Source of the DNA: Iningainema tapete BLCC-T55
GTDB taxonomy: Bacteria > Cyanobacteriota > Cyanobacteriia > Cyanobacteriales > Nostocaceae
Assembly (NCBI RefSeq): GCF_014698965.1
Contig: NZ_JACXAE010000095.1
Coordinates: 1 to 64,000, forward strand
DNA: 64,000 nt
Direction: 5' to 3'
Below the pieces are notes generated by a model, which worked only from the letters and a program-made list of their open reading frames with translations, had not been told where the DNA came from and did not search any database. Shown here one piece after another: positions 45,531-54,017 of the stretch (positions within the stretch are counted from its first letter, which is position 1; each line of letters starts with the position of its first letter). Both the position numbers and the translations under genes were made by a program.

Positions 45531-46748
45531 TTAAACTACAGTTTCTGTACGCAAGGGACGTTCTTCACGAGCATCGGGAATTAATCTTTCCAATAACTGC
45601 GCAATCACTGGCAGAAATGCAATTACTACTACTACACCAATCATGTTGAAGATAATTTGTGCATTAGCAATTTGACGCCCAACACCAGCTCCACCAGAAA
45701 TTGCCAAGACAAGTTGTACCAATAGAGGCGCAAAGAGAATTCCCAGAATGGCACTAACTAAATTAAATAGTAAATGAAACACACCTGTGCGTAAAGCAGG
45801 ACGCCCACGCCCTATAGTAGCAACTAATGTATCAGCACAAGTTCCGACTTCTGCCCCAAGCATGATGGCAATACCCGCAGGAAGTGATATTAAACCGGAA
45901 CTTGCCAAGGTGATGACAATAGCAACTGTTGCGGAAGAAGATTGAATGATGATTGTAAAAATTGCCCCGACTATTGCACCTAAAAGCGGGTTTTTACCTA
46001 AGGTTTGCATCCAGTCGATAAAAGGCTGATAATTTCTAAATGGTTTCATGGCTTCATCGATCGCCTCTAAACCATAGAACATCAAGCCAAAACCAAGTAA
46101 AATTAGACCAAGATTTTTCTGCGTACCTGTTCTACCTACGAATAGTAGTAGCAAACCCGCAAACATCAAGATTGGTACGTAAAGTTCTATATTCAGGGAA
46201 ATGATTTGCGCACCTACTGCTGTACCAATATTTGAACCCAAAACCACACCTAGAGACTGCACAAATGTCAGCACTCCGGCACTTACCATCGCAATCACCA
46301 TAATAATAGTGACTGATGATGATTCTAGTAGAGTTGTGGCAACGGCTCCTGTCAAAACTCCGGCAAAACGATTAGTCGTCCACTTCGAGAGCAGACTCTT
46401 CATCCTATCTGTACCTAAATCTTCTAGCCCTTCAGAGAGTTTAGTCACACCGTATATGAACAAAACTAAACCTGCAACTGCCCCCATTGCCATTTTGAAA
46501 AAATTCACACCATCCTTTTTTTCTTCTGATGCTTCCTCTGAAGCTGGAGGAGGGGGAGCTTGAGCAATTTCCAGTTTGATATCCCTTGTATTAGAAGTAG
46601 TCTGAGCATTTGCACTCATCTCTACAGAAGACTGCGCAAATGGCACATCAGGCTTGAGTATAGCTGGATAAACAATCAAAGTTAAAACGAAAAAGGCTAC
46701 ACTCAAACATTTAAGTATTTTTTGATTAAATCTCTTTGCAATGAACAC
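45531..46748 (-). CDS. Na+/phosphate symporter family protein (NptA/PNaS type)
   Basis: A 405-residue protein from GTG 46748, with GAGGAG as ribosome site. An N-terminal signal-like helix, a low-complexity linker (about 40-75), then two repeated membrane modules with the PNaS signatures (LLESSSVTIIMVIAMVSAGVL, GVVLGSNIGTAVGAQII and, in the second repeat, IIQSSSATVAIVITLASSG, IMLGAEVGTCADTL). The QSSS motifs are the Na+/Pi site. It forms a two-gene operon with pstS. The C-terminal PhoU-like domain of some homologues is absent. Confidence 0.87.
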   Translation of the reverse strand: MFIAKRFNQKILKCLSVAFFVLTLIVYPAILKPDVPFAQSSVEMSANAQTTSNTRDIKLEIAQAPPPPASEEASEEKKDGVNFFKMAMGAVAGLVLFIYGVTKLSEGLEDLGTDRMKSLLSKWTTNRFAGVLTGAVATTLLESSSVTIIMVIAMVSAGVLTFVQSLGVVLGSNIGTAVGAQIISLNIELYVPILMFAGLLLLFVGRTGTQKNLGLILLGFGLMFYGLEAIDEAMKPFRNYQPFIDWMQTLGKNPLLGAIVGAIFTIIIQSSSATVAIVITLASSGLISLPAGIAIMLGAEVGTCADTLVATIGRGRPALRTGVFHLLFNLVSAILGILFAPLLVQLVLAISGGAGVGRQIANAQIIFNMIGVVVVIAFLPVIAQLLERLIPDAREERPLRTETVV

Positions 46749-46787
46749 AACTGCTCCTCAAAGTAGATGTATTTTACTTGCCTTAAA

Positions 46788-46805
46788 CTATGCAAATGTG
46801 CATAG
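46788..46805. promoter_or_regulatory. Palindrome upstream of the phosphate operon
   Basis: CTATGCAAATGTGCATAG: perfect 7-bp arms with a 4-base centre, 40 bases before the symporter start. A related TGCACAT half occurs at about 46823. It is a plausible operator; it does not look like the usual cyanobacterial Pho box. Confidence 0.45.
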
Positions 46806-46980
46806 ACACACTATTGCCACAAATGCACATAAAAACTCTTCAAAAAAATGCTATCACTCTTTGAATACTTATGTTCTTAATAATTTGTAGTTAAATTAAT
46901 AAAATTAACTTTCTATTAAAGATTAATTAAGAAACTTTTATGTTTAATCACTACAGATTTTTCAGTAATAAATCATCTGG

Positions 46981-48012
46981 ATGTGGTATCTAAATATAGT
47001 TTTTACTGGAATGTACTACACTACTCGTCTAGATGAAGTCGTGGGTAATGTGGCAAAACACCATCTCAACACTATCTATCCTTCAGTGTGGAATCGAGGT
47101 CACACCTTACATCCTAGTCCAATTGCTGAGCAGGCGGGAGGGTTATTACGCGATCCTCGTGCTTCATTACCACTACTACCTTTTGGTGATGTGCTATCTG
47201 GATTAGTTCAACAAGCACATCGTCAACACTTGCGTTTGATCCCTTGGTTTGAGTATGGTTTAATGATTCCTGTGAATAGTGCGATCGCCAAGTCGCATCC
47301 AGACTGGCTTACTGTAACTCAAAGTGGTGAAAAAACCAAGGATTTTGCTGGATGGCTGAACCCGTTTCATCCAGAAGTGCAGCAGTTTATTGTCAATTTA
47401 ATCGTAGATGTGGCAAAACGCTATCCCATTGATGGTATTCAGTTAGATGACCACTTTGGTTTACCGATTGAATTTGGTTACGATGTTTATACAACTAAAC
47501 TTTATCAAAAAGAATACGGACGTAAACCACCGTCAAATCCTGCTAATGCCCAATGGATGGCTTGGCGGGCAGAAAAGCTCACTCAGTTGATGCGCAAAAT
47601 TACTTTATCAGTTAAAGCTGTTCGTCCACGAGCAGTGGTATCTTTATCTCCAAATTCACCTGATTTTGCTTATAGCAAATACTTACAAGACTGGAGGAGT
47701 TGGGTAAGACTCGGCTTGCTAGATGAAGTTGTCGTACAAGTTTACCGTCAAGATTTAGCATCCTTCAAATCTGAGTTATACAACGGTGGATTCTACAGTT
47801 TACAAAATCTTGTACCCGTAAGTATTGGTCTTTATACTGGACCATTTTTAGGAGCTAAGTCAATTCAAAGATTGCAAAAAGAAGTAAAAGCTGTACAGGC
47901 AGCTTCTTATTCTGGGGTGTCATTCTTTAGTTGGGAAACTACACTATGGTTATTTAAAAAAAGTCCAGCGCAGGCAGTGGAGAAAGTTTTTGTGGAGTTG
48001 TTTCAAAATTGA
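46981..48012 (+). CDS. Glycoside-hydrolase-like (GHL10) family protein without signal peptide
   Basis: A 343-residue TIM-barrel protein of the DUF187/GHL10 family: LNTIYPSVWNRGHTLHPSPIAEQ, LIPWFEYGLMIP, PIDGIQLDDHFGLP and VVSLSPNSPDFAYSKYLQDWRSWV. The acidic DDH motif is the likely catalytic region. Family members are usually exported; here the protein begins right at the first barrel strand, and the frame is closed upstream by TAA at 46969, so the signal sequence is missing. It may be cytoplasmic or a 5'-truncated gene. It is followed immediately by a GNAT gene. Confidence 0.78.
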   Translation: MWYLNIVFTGMYYTTRLDEVVGNVAKHHLNTIYPSVWNRGHTLHPSPIAEQAGGLLRDPRASLPLLPFGDVLSGLVQQAHRQHLRLIPWFEYGLMIPVNSAIAKSHPDWLTVTQSGEKTKDFAGWLNPFHPEVQQFIVNLIVDVAKRYPIDGIQLDDHFGLPIEFGYDVYTTKLYQKEYGRKPPSNPANAQWMAWRAEKLTQLMRKITLSVKAVRPRAVVSLSPNSPDFAYSKYLQDWRSWVRLGLLDEVVVQVYRQDLASFKSELYNGGFYSLQNLVPVSIGLYTGPFLGAKSIQRLQKEVKAVQAASYSGVSFFSWETTLWLFKKSPAQAVEKVFVELFQN

Positions 48013-48027
48013 ATGAATAGGTTTGTT

Positions 48028-48603
48028 ATGAATATTATTGTAGAAACCGAAAGATTAATTTTGCGTGAGTTTACCGAAAAAGATGTTGACAATTTATTTG
48101 CACTAGATAGTCAACCAGAAATATTGCGTTGGGGTAATGGAGGTAACCCAACAAATTACGAAACCATTAAAAATCAGTCTTTGCCCAAGATGATTAAATA
48201 CTACGAAAAATATGAACATTATGGTATTTGGGCGGCAATTGAAAAGCAAACTAATGAATTTATCGGTTGGTTTCACTTCTATCCAGCTACAGAAAGTAGA
48301 TTTGGTGTGGAATTAAAAATCGTAACAGATGAGGAAATTGCTCTCGGATATCGATTACATCCCCACAAATGGGGTAAAGGATATGCTACTGAAGGTTCAC
48401 AGATATTAGTGTTCAAAGGATTTAAAGAATGGGATGTACAAAAAGTAGTTAGTTGGACTTTACTAGATAATCAACGTTCTATTAAAGTCATGAAAAAAGT
48501 TGGTTTGCAGTATGAAAAAGAGTTTTCATTTACCGAAAGTCAACTACCAAATCTCACAGCATCTGAACGCAAAGCAGTTAAATATGCTTTGCATAAAGTA
48601 TAG
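48028..48603 (+). CDS. GNAT-family N-acetyltransferase (RimJ/RimL-like)
   Basis: About 191 residues from MNIIVETERLILREF; an ATG five codons upstream (48013) abuts the previous stop. The acetyl-CoA motif region GYRLHPHKWGKGYATEGSQIL and the following NQRSIKVMKKVGLQYEKEF are typical of RimL-like enzymes that acetylate protein N-termini or small amines. Target unknown. It probably shares a transcript with the GHL10 gene. Confidence 0.82.
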   Translation: MNIIVETERLILREFTEKDVDNLFALDSQPEILRWGNGGNPTNYETIKNQSLPKMIKYYEKYEHYGIWAAIEKQTNEFIGWFHFYPATESRFGVELKIVTDEEIALGYRLHPHKWGKGYATEGSQILVFKGFKEWDVQKVVSWTLLDNQRSIKVMKKVGLQYEKEFSFTESQLPNLTASERKAVKYALHKV

Positions 48604-48639
48604 CAATTCTATTTCATTTACAAACACGCTCTTAGGCTC

Positions 48640-48672
48640 AGATCCCCGACTTCTTAAAGAAGTCGGGGATCT
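48640..48672. repeat. Second palindrome family (CCCCGACTTCTTAAAGAAGT core)
   Basis: 33-base perfect palindrome AGATCCCCGACTTCTT/AAGAAGTCGGGGATCT with one central base, 37 bases after the GNAT gene. Identical to the copy at 60994-61026. Confidence 0.8.
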
Positions 48673-48761
48673 TGTTGGGATTTGTTGTTGTTTACGGCAG
48701 TGTTTAAGCCCATTAAAGTAAGGTACACTCAAGAGTATCCGCTTGAACGTAGTTTTGTTGC

Positions 48762-50312
48762 ATGTCTCGTTGGTTCAACATTGCCGGTCCTTGCCAAGAC
48801 GATATCCACTATATGCTATCGCCAACAGCGCGTTTGCCAGATGTAGAGGAGCTAATTCAACAGCGTAGTTACTTTGTAGTTCATGCACCTCGGCAAACAG
48901 GTAAAACAACCACGATGCTAGCGCTAGCAAAACAGCTGACAGAAAGTGGGCGCTACACAGCAGTCATGGTATCAGCAGAAGTAGGCAGCGCATTTAATCA
49001 TGATATCGGTGCAGCGGAACTCGCAATGTTGGGAACATGGCGCGATACAATTGAAGTCCGATTGCCCAAGGAGTTGCAGCCACCGATTTGGAATCAAGAA
49101 GAACCAGGACGGAGAATTCGAGCTTCTTTACAGATTTGGGCGCAAGCTTCGTCCCGACCTTTGGTAATATTTATAGATGAAATTGATTCGCTAGAAAATG
49201 ATGTCCTAATTTCGGTTCTGCGCCAGTTACGCGACGGCTATCCCAACCGTCCCAATAATTTTCCTTTATCTGTAGGGTTGATTGGTTTACGTGATGTGCG
49301 CGATTATAAGGTTGCATCAGGTGGTAGCGATAGATTAAATACGGCTAGTCCCTTTAATATTAAAGTTAGTTCCCTAACACTGAGAAATTTTTACGCCACA
49401 GAGGTGCAAGAATTATATCAACAGCATACTGAAGATACTGGGCAAGTTTTCTCTCAATTGGCAAAAGTAACAGCTTTTGATTTAACTCAGGGACAACCTT
49501 GGTTAGTAAATGCTCTTGCCAAAGAAATTGTCGAAAAAATGGTAAAAGATAGAAGTATCGACATTACTCATGAACATATATTAAAAGCTAAAGAAATTTT
49601 AATTACTCGTCAAGATACACATTTAGACTCACTGGCAGAAAAACTTCGAGAACAACGAGTCAAAAACATTATTGAACCGATGCTAGCTGGACTTGCGCTA
49701 GGTGACACTCCTGCTGATGATCGACAATATTTAATTGATTTAGGATTGTTGCGACGCGATCCTACCGCAGGATTGGTAATCGCTAATCCCATTTATCGCG
49801 AGGTTATTCCCCGTCTTTTAGTGCAAGGTACTCAGGATAGTTTACCTTACATTAGCCCTAGTTGGTTGACGGACTCTGGAGAGCTAAACATTGATGCTTT
49901 ACTACAAGCATTTATGAAGTTTTGGCTTCAGCATGGTGAACCACTATTAGGTAGTACTGGGTATCATGAAGTTGCCCCTCACATAGTACTAATGGCATTT
50001 TTACATCGCGTCGTCAATGGTGGTGGAACCTTAGAGCGGGAATATGCAATCGGCAGCGATCGTATGGATTTATGTTTAAGATATGGTTCTACTACTTTAG
50101 GCATTGAATTAAAAGTATGGCGCGAGAAAAAAGGCGATCCTCAAAATGAAGGTATTGAACAATTGGATTCATACTTAGCGCGATTGGGATTAGATTTTGG
50201 TTGGTTATTTGTGTTTGACAGACGTAAAAAAGCACCACCGATAGAAGAACGTTTATCAACCCAAATTATGACCACAAAAAATCAACGTTTTATTACTGTT
50301 ATTCGTGCTTAG
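48762..50312 (+). CDS. AAA-like ATPase with C-terminal PD-(D/E)XK-like domain
   Basis: A 516-residue protein. Walker A is APRQTGKTT (42-50) and Walker B LVIFIDEID (134-142), followed by LRQLRD...LIGLRDVRDY; this is the AAA-like family common in cyanobacteria. The C-terminal 130 residues contain D436 (SDRMDLCLRY) and E449-L-K451 (GIELKVW), the spacing of a PD-(D/E)XK nuclease core. So an NTPase/sensor head is joined to a nuclease-like tail, as in putative defence or mobile-element proteins of this class. Actual role unknown. Confidence 0.8.
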   Translation: MSRWFNIAGPCQDDIHYMLSPTARLPDVEELIQQRSYFVVHAPRQTGKTTTMLALAKQLTESGRYTAVMVSAEVGSAFNHDIGAAELAMLGTWRDTIEVRLPKELQPPIWNQEEPGRRIRASLQIWAQASSRPLVIFIDEIDSLENDVLISVLRQLRDGYPNRPNNFPLSVGLIGLRDVRDYKVASGGSDRLNTASPFNIKVSSLTLRNFYATEVQELYQQHTEDTGQVFSQLAKVTAFDLTQGQPWLVNALAKEIVEKMVKDRSIDITHEHILKAKEILITRQDTHLDSLAEKLREQRVKNIIEPMLAGLALGDTPADDRQYLIDLGLLRRDPTAGLVIANPIYREVIPRLLVQGTQDSLPYISPSWLTDSGELNIDALLQAFMKFWLQHGEPLLGSTGYHEVAPHIVLMAFLHRVVNGGGTLEREYAIGSDRMDLCLRYGSTTLGIELKVWREKKGDPQNEGIEQLDSYLARLGLDFGWLFVFDRRKKAPPIEERLSTQIMTTKNQRFITVIRA

Positions 50313-50378
50313 CTTTGATATGTAGTCAAGTAGTAAGTGTAACGGTTAATATTGTCTTGACTATTTTGGAGAAAAATT

Positions 50379-51086
50379 ATGGCGGATGTTATTGATTACA
50401 AAATCTACGGTTCTGACTTGCAATTAGTTGAGGTAGAACTAGATCCAGCGGAAGGAGTGCGGGCAGAAGTTGGTACAATGATTTTCATGGAACAGGGCAT
50501 CGAAATGCAAACTGGTACAGGTGGTGGTTTGTTTAAAGGCTTCAAACGGATGTTAACTGGAGAAAGTTTTTTCATCTCAACTTTTGTTAATGGCGGTACT
50601 CGTAAAGCACGGGTGGGATTTGCAGCTCCCTATCCTGGCAAAATTATCCCAGTAGATTTAGCTAAGTTGGGGGGGACGATTTTCTGTCAGAAAGACTCTT
50701 TCTTGTGCGCTGCTAAGGGGACGGAAATTGATGTTGCCTTTACCAAACGACTGGGAGCAGGCTTATTTGGTGGAGAGGGTTTTATCCTCCAGAAACTGCA
50801 TGGGGACGGAATGGTTTTTGTCCATGCGGGTGGAACTTTGATTGAAAAAATATTGAGTGCAGGAGAAGTTTTGCGGGTTGATACTGGTTGTATAGTGGCT
50901 TTTACTCCTACAGTTAGCTATGATATTCAATTTATTGGTGGTTTTCGGAATGCCTTATTTGGTGGTGAAGGTTTGTTTCTAGCGAAGTTGACTGGACCTG
51001 GAATTGTGTATCTACAAAGTTTACCACTTTCTAAACTGGCAGAGAGGATTGGTGCAGTCACCCAATCAATTTCAGCAGGTGGCTAA
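50379..51086 (+). CDS. TIGR00266 / AIM24-family protein
   Basis: A 235-residue beta-rich protein of the AIM24 family: [27 protein letters not shown] and its second-half echo [36 protein letters not shown]-type ribosome site before ATG 50379. Members form trimers and have no known enzyme activity; some cluster with stress genes. It is complete and of normal length. Confidence 0.87.
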   Translation: MADVIDYKIYGSDLQLVEVELDPAEGVRAEVGTMIFMEQGIEMQTGTGGGLFKGFKRMLTGESFFISTFVNGGTRKARVGFAAPYPGKIIPVDLAKLGGTIFCQKDSFLCAAKGTEIDVAFTKRLGAGLFGGEGFILQKLHGDGMVFVHAGGTLIEKILSAGEVLRVDTGCIVAFTPTVSYDIQFIGGFRNALFGGEGLFLAKLTGPGIVYLQSLPLSKLAERIGAVTQSISAGG

Positions 51087-51155
51087 TGTTACAACGTCCA
51101 AGCTAAAATTTACGACTGCTGTTGTGTCCATTTTTCCTATAGCACAACAGCTCAG

Positions 51156-51525
51156 TTACCTCACAAACACTATCTGCTCCACGAGTCCATTTAACAAGCG
51201 AGCATATTCCGTAAACTGTCGCATAAACGGTGACTGAAATCCCAGCACAATATCCGATTTTGGAACTCCTGCTGCAACCAAATCTGCTGCAATATCATCC
51301 TCTGTACCATTCCAAGTAGCGCCAAATCTTTCCACCTTTAATGTCAATATGTATGATACAACTATGAACCCAATCCTGCCCCTGCCAACCTATATGCACT
51401 ATTTGGTAATGATCTCGCTCTGTATCAAAAATCTTTTCAACCTCAATATCGACCTAAGCCGATTTTTGCTTACCATACTCTAAAAGCATTTGTTGCACCT
51501 TCTGGCGGTATTGCTCTAGTTTTGA
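51156..51525 (-). pseudogene. xisI relic (stop codon and frameshift)
   Basis: Starts KLEQYRQKVQQMLLEYGKQK SA, then a TAG stop, then in the same frame VDIEVEKIFDTERDHYQIVH and IGWQGQDWVHSCIIHIDIKG GKIW; near 51320 the frame shifts and continues NGTEDDIAADLVAAGVPKSD and IVLGFQSPFMRQFTEYA. These pieces in order form an XisI protein (fdxN-element excision controlling factor). The usual end after FTEYA is replaced by a short foreign tail. Two lesions make it non-functional. Confidence 0.8.
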
Positions 51526-51543
51526 CCTTCGACAATTACAAAG

Positions 51544-51618
51544 ATGCTCTACATCATAAATAATCATTTTGACTTGATTTTCCTCTACCATCGCTTTTGG
51601 GAAATCAAGTTGAAAAAA
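51544..51618 (-). pseudogene. xisH C-terminal relic
   Basis: Reads VFFQLDFPKAMVEENQVKMI and IYDVE, the end of an XisH protein, and then runs into the xisI start with the last few XisH codons and the XisI start codon deleted. It keeps the normal xisH-xisI order. Confidence 0.7.
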
Positions 51619-51835
51619 CACTATATAAAATATACACGCAGTAACGTCGAAGGCGATCGCAATCGCGCCAACTGCGCCGAGCAAAAAATAATCTCAGATT
51701 AATTTTTTCTGGAACTACTAGTACAAACACGCATTGAAAAAATTTTTCATCAGGAATGCTTTGTATTAGTTGTAGATTTTGTCACTATCGGGGGTGATTC
51801 CCAAAGTGCAAGTCACCAAGGTTGAAACAATTATC

Positions 51836-51863
51836 TTGACACAGCGTTAAGATATATGATACT
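51836..51863 (+). promoter_or_regulatory. Sigma70-type promoter candidate
   Basis: TTGACA at 51836-51841 and GATACT at 51858-51863, spacing 16. It points at the gene pair starting at 52097, implying a leader of about 230 bases. Confidence 0.5.
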
Positions 51864-51962
51864 CTGCGCAAAAGAACACTGTTAGCACGCGCAACCCCTT
51901 CAAAGCGTTGCAAAAAACGATTTAAGTACAACTACAAAGCAGGTTAAAGATACGGTAAAAAG

Positions 51963-51989
51963 CTCACTGTTGGTGCGGAAGACAGTGAG
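51963..51989 (+). promoter_or_regulatory. Leader hairpin
   Basis: CTCACTGT and ACAGTGAG (8-bp perfect stem) with an 11-base loop TGGTGCGGAAG, about 110 bases before the start of the next gene. No T-run, so more likely a structural leader element than a terminator. Confidence 0.4.
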
Positions 51990-52096
51990 GATCTGCTGTT
52001 ATACAATTAAGCTACAGATGTAGACAAGTCTAATTTTGTTTACAATTTAAAATTGTAGTTTTTTATACTAAAAACCACAAGTCCAGGAGTAACGCG

Positions 52097-52579
52097 GTGT
52101 CAGCAGCAGTTTTGATCATTGACTTTCATGAAATTCAGCAAGTCCGGCAAAGAAAAGTCAGTCCGTCGAAACTTGACAAAATTGCTGTCGGACTACGTGA
52201 AACAGCAAATCTTGTCAAACTTGAATGGAGTAATTTCTCCCCTGAAAGCCGGGAAAGGCTAAAAGAACTTGCATATAAATTGATTGAGCGACCTTCGGGG
52301 CTGCCTAATTTGTGGATCGGTATTCGTGTAAAAGCATATATGTTGTTTATAAAAGCAACCAATCAAACAGCAGCATTTTGTTCTTGCATTGAAGCTTTAG
52401 ACATGCTAGTTGATAACATTTTGGATGCTATTGAGCGCGAAGACCCTAGCTATCAAGCGGTTTTATCTGATACTCTAGAACAACTGTACTCAAAAAAAGT
52501 ACAGGGTGAGGAGTTAAAACCGGAGGAAACCCGTGAGTGGTTGCGAAATTTATCAGCTCAGGCACTTAGAGAGGTTTAA
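52097..52579 (+). CDS. Unknown protein, possible antitoxin of an overlapping pair
   Basis: A 160-residue soluble, mostly helical protein from GTG 52097, with AGGAG 9 bases upstream. No known domain was recognised (ALLOWED parts: LRETANLVKLEWSNFSPESR, LIERPSGLPNLWIGIRVKAY, AIEREDPSYQAVLSDTLEQL). Its last 47 bases overlap the start of the next gene, which looks like a RelE-type toxin, so it may be the antitoxin, though it is large for one and its first half lacks an obvious DNA-binding motif. The promoter at 51836 likely drives both. Confidence 0.55.
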   Translation: MSAAVLIIDFHEIQQVRQRKVSPSKLDKIAVGLRETANLVKLEWSNFSPESRERLKELAYKLIERPSGLPNLWIGIRVKAYMLFIKATNQTAAFCSCIEALDMLVDNILDAIEREDPSYQAVLSDTLEQLYSKKVQGEELKPEETREWLRNLSAQALREV

Positions 52580-52955
52580 TAATAGCTTTAAAAAGGTAAT
52601 TAAAAACCATTACCGTAAAAATGAGAGAGCCAGGAATTCTTTTTTGGAGTTAGTTGAGGATATCATAGCTCAACTCCGTGAGAACCCAGGCTCTCATCCA
52701 TCTTCAGAGGATGAAGGCTTTCCAAAAGGATGTTATCAACCAGTTTTTAAATTCAGGAAAATTAAATTTGGGATGCCTGAATTACAAGGCGCAGCCGAAT
52801 GTGGTCGTCTAATGTACGTAATTCATGAAGAGCAATGTATTGTTTATTTACTTTGGGTATACACCCACGCAGAATTCCCTAAAAGACCATCAGACGACGA
52901 CTTGAGAAGGGAGTTTACAACTATTCAACAAACAGCAGAACAAGCTGAAATGTGA
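52533..52955 (+). CDS. RelE/ParE-like protein, possible toxin of the pair
   Basis: A 140-residue protein from GTG 52533. The pattern YQLRHLERFNNSFKKVIKNH, a helical middle (LVEDIIAQLRENPGSHP), and ECGRLMYVIHEEQCIVYLLW followed by VYTHAEFPKRPSDDDLRREF resembles the RelE/ParE superfamily: N-terminal helices followed by a beta sheet that ends 'R(L/M)MY.I......I.LLW.YTH..F'. It is translated in another frame from the upstream gene with a 47-base overlap, which suggests coupled expression as in toxin-antitoxin systems. Activity is inferred only. Confidence 0.6.
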   Translation: MSGCEIYQLRHLERFNNSFKKVIKNHYRKNERARNSFLELVEDIIAQLRENPGSHPSSEDEGFPKGCYQPVFKFRKIKFGMPELQGAAECGRLMYVIHEEQCIVYLLWVYTHAEFPKRPSDDDLRREFTTIQQTAEQAEM

Positions 52956-53363
52956 AAATTCTATTCCTATTCCATCGAATATACAACTAATTAACTGTTC
53001 CAAAATGGTTGAGGCGTTTTAACGAGAGAAACGCCTTTTGTCCGCAGAACTTTAGAAGAGGTATTCATTTCAGCACCCACGTAAAATGGGTAAGGTGCTG
53101 ATCTTATATCGGGCTAAAAGACAAGCACGAATTTCATAACGAATTTGTCCACATTGACAGCCCCCGGTATAAGTTGCGCTCACAGCTTTTTTCCCTTGGC
53201 AATTTAGTGCTGCCTCATTGTAGCGATAGTTCTTCCGCAATCTGCCTAGAACTGAAGTTCACAGGCTGCATAGCTTAAGTCGGTTAAAACCGACTAATTT
53301 GTTGATTTTTAGTCCGTTAAAACGGACTTCGGCTACTCGCGCGATTTACTTGAGTACATGGCT
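52956..53363. other. Repeat-bearing intergenic region
   Basis: About 400 bases between convergent genes. It contains two small palindromes (53278 and 53311) and otherwise no open frame with a ribosome site. Confidence 0.5.
53278..53328. repeat. Two paired palindromes, AGTCGGTTAAAACCGACT and AGTCCGTTAAAACGGACT
   Basis: Two 18-base perfect palindromes differing at two symmetric positions, at 53278-53295 and 53311-53328. The compensating changes keep both able to fold. This twin-hairpin type recurs in cyanobacterial intergenic DNA. Confidence 0.7.
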
Positions 53364-53867
53364 TTAATTGCCCACGGGTTCAGCTTTTTCAACTGAGTTA
53401 TCAGTTACTCCCAAAGTCAACTGTAAAGGGATGCGCGATGGGAATGCCTTGACTACTTGGCGGTAGACATCATAATTAGTAGGTAATGTACGCTGTTGCT
53501 CACCTACTCCATAGGTCAATCGGTACTCTACAGATTTTAATAATTCGGGCTGACTTGCTTGTTGTCCTTGTTTGCGCTCTTCCACTTCATCAACGGTTGG
53601 GCGTGGCGGCAGAGCAGCCCACCATAAACCCCGCTCGTCAGGACCTGTGACTGCTCCTTGTGGCTTCAAGCCATTACGATTAAGTAGGGAGGTGGTGGCG
53701 AAAGTTTCAAAACGTGGTGATGTTTCGTTAACTAAATCGTTAGCATATTTAACTTGCCAAGTATATTGAGTAAGTGCAGTGGCTGAGTACTCATTAGTGG
53801 TGAGTGTGCTGCAACTGGTAAGTGTTGTACTGAAGGCGATCGCTGTTACGACTAAGCGTAAGTGCAT
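53364..53867 (-). CDS. Lipoprotein of unknown function
   Basis: A 167-residue protein with a lipoprotein signal: hydrophobic segment and lipobox LTSC with Cys 19. The mature part has no known domain; it contains TQYTWQVKYANDLVNETSPR and a proline-rich centre (GLWWAALPPRPTVDEVEERK). Probably anchored to the outer face of the inner or to the outer membrane. No functional link to neighbours. Confidence 0.6.
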   Translation of the reverse strand: MHLRLVVTAIAFSTTLTSCSTLTTNEYSATALTQYTWQVKYANDLVNETSPRFETFATTSLLNRNGLKPQGAVTGPDERGLWWAALPPRPTVDEVEERKQGQQASQPELLKSVEYRLTYGVGEQQRTLPTNYDVYRQVVKAFPSRIPLQLTLGVTDNSVEKAEPVGN

Positions 53868-54017
53868 AAGTTAATTAAGATGGCATTTATTTAAGTATTG
53901 GCTGATTGCTACGCTTGTGGCAATCACGGAGCTTAACCTTCAAAAATTGCGTTGTATAAAGCAAATACAAGGGGGAAAGGATGTTTGCACAACAGACGGA
54001 TAACATCGCGATCGCGT

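Larger units (their letters stand above)
51696..52096. other. Intergenic region with promoter and structured leader
   Basis: About 400 bases with no gene. A sigma70-like promoter is at 51836-51863 and a hairpin at 51963-51989. The segment between is unusually mixed in composition compared with the AT-rich flanks. Confidence 0.45.
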
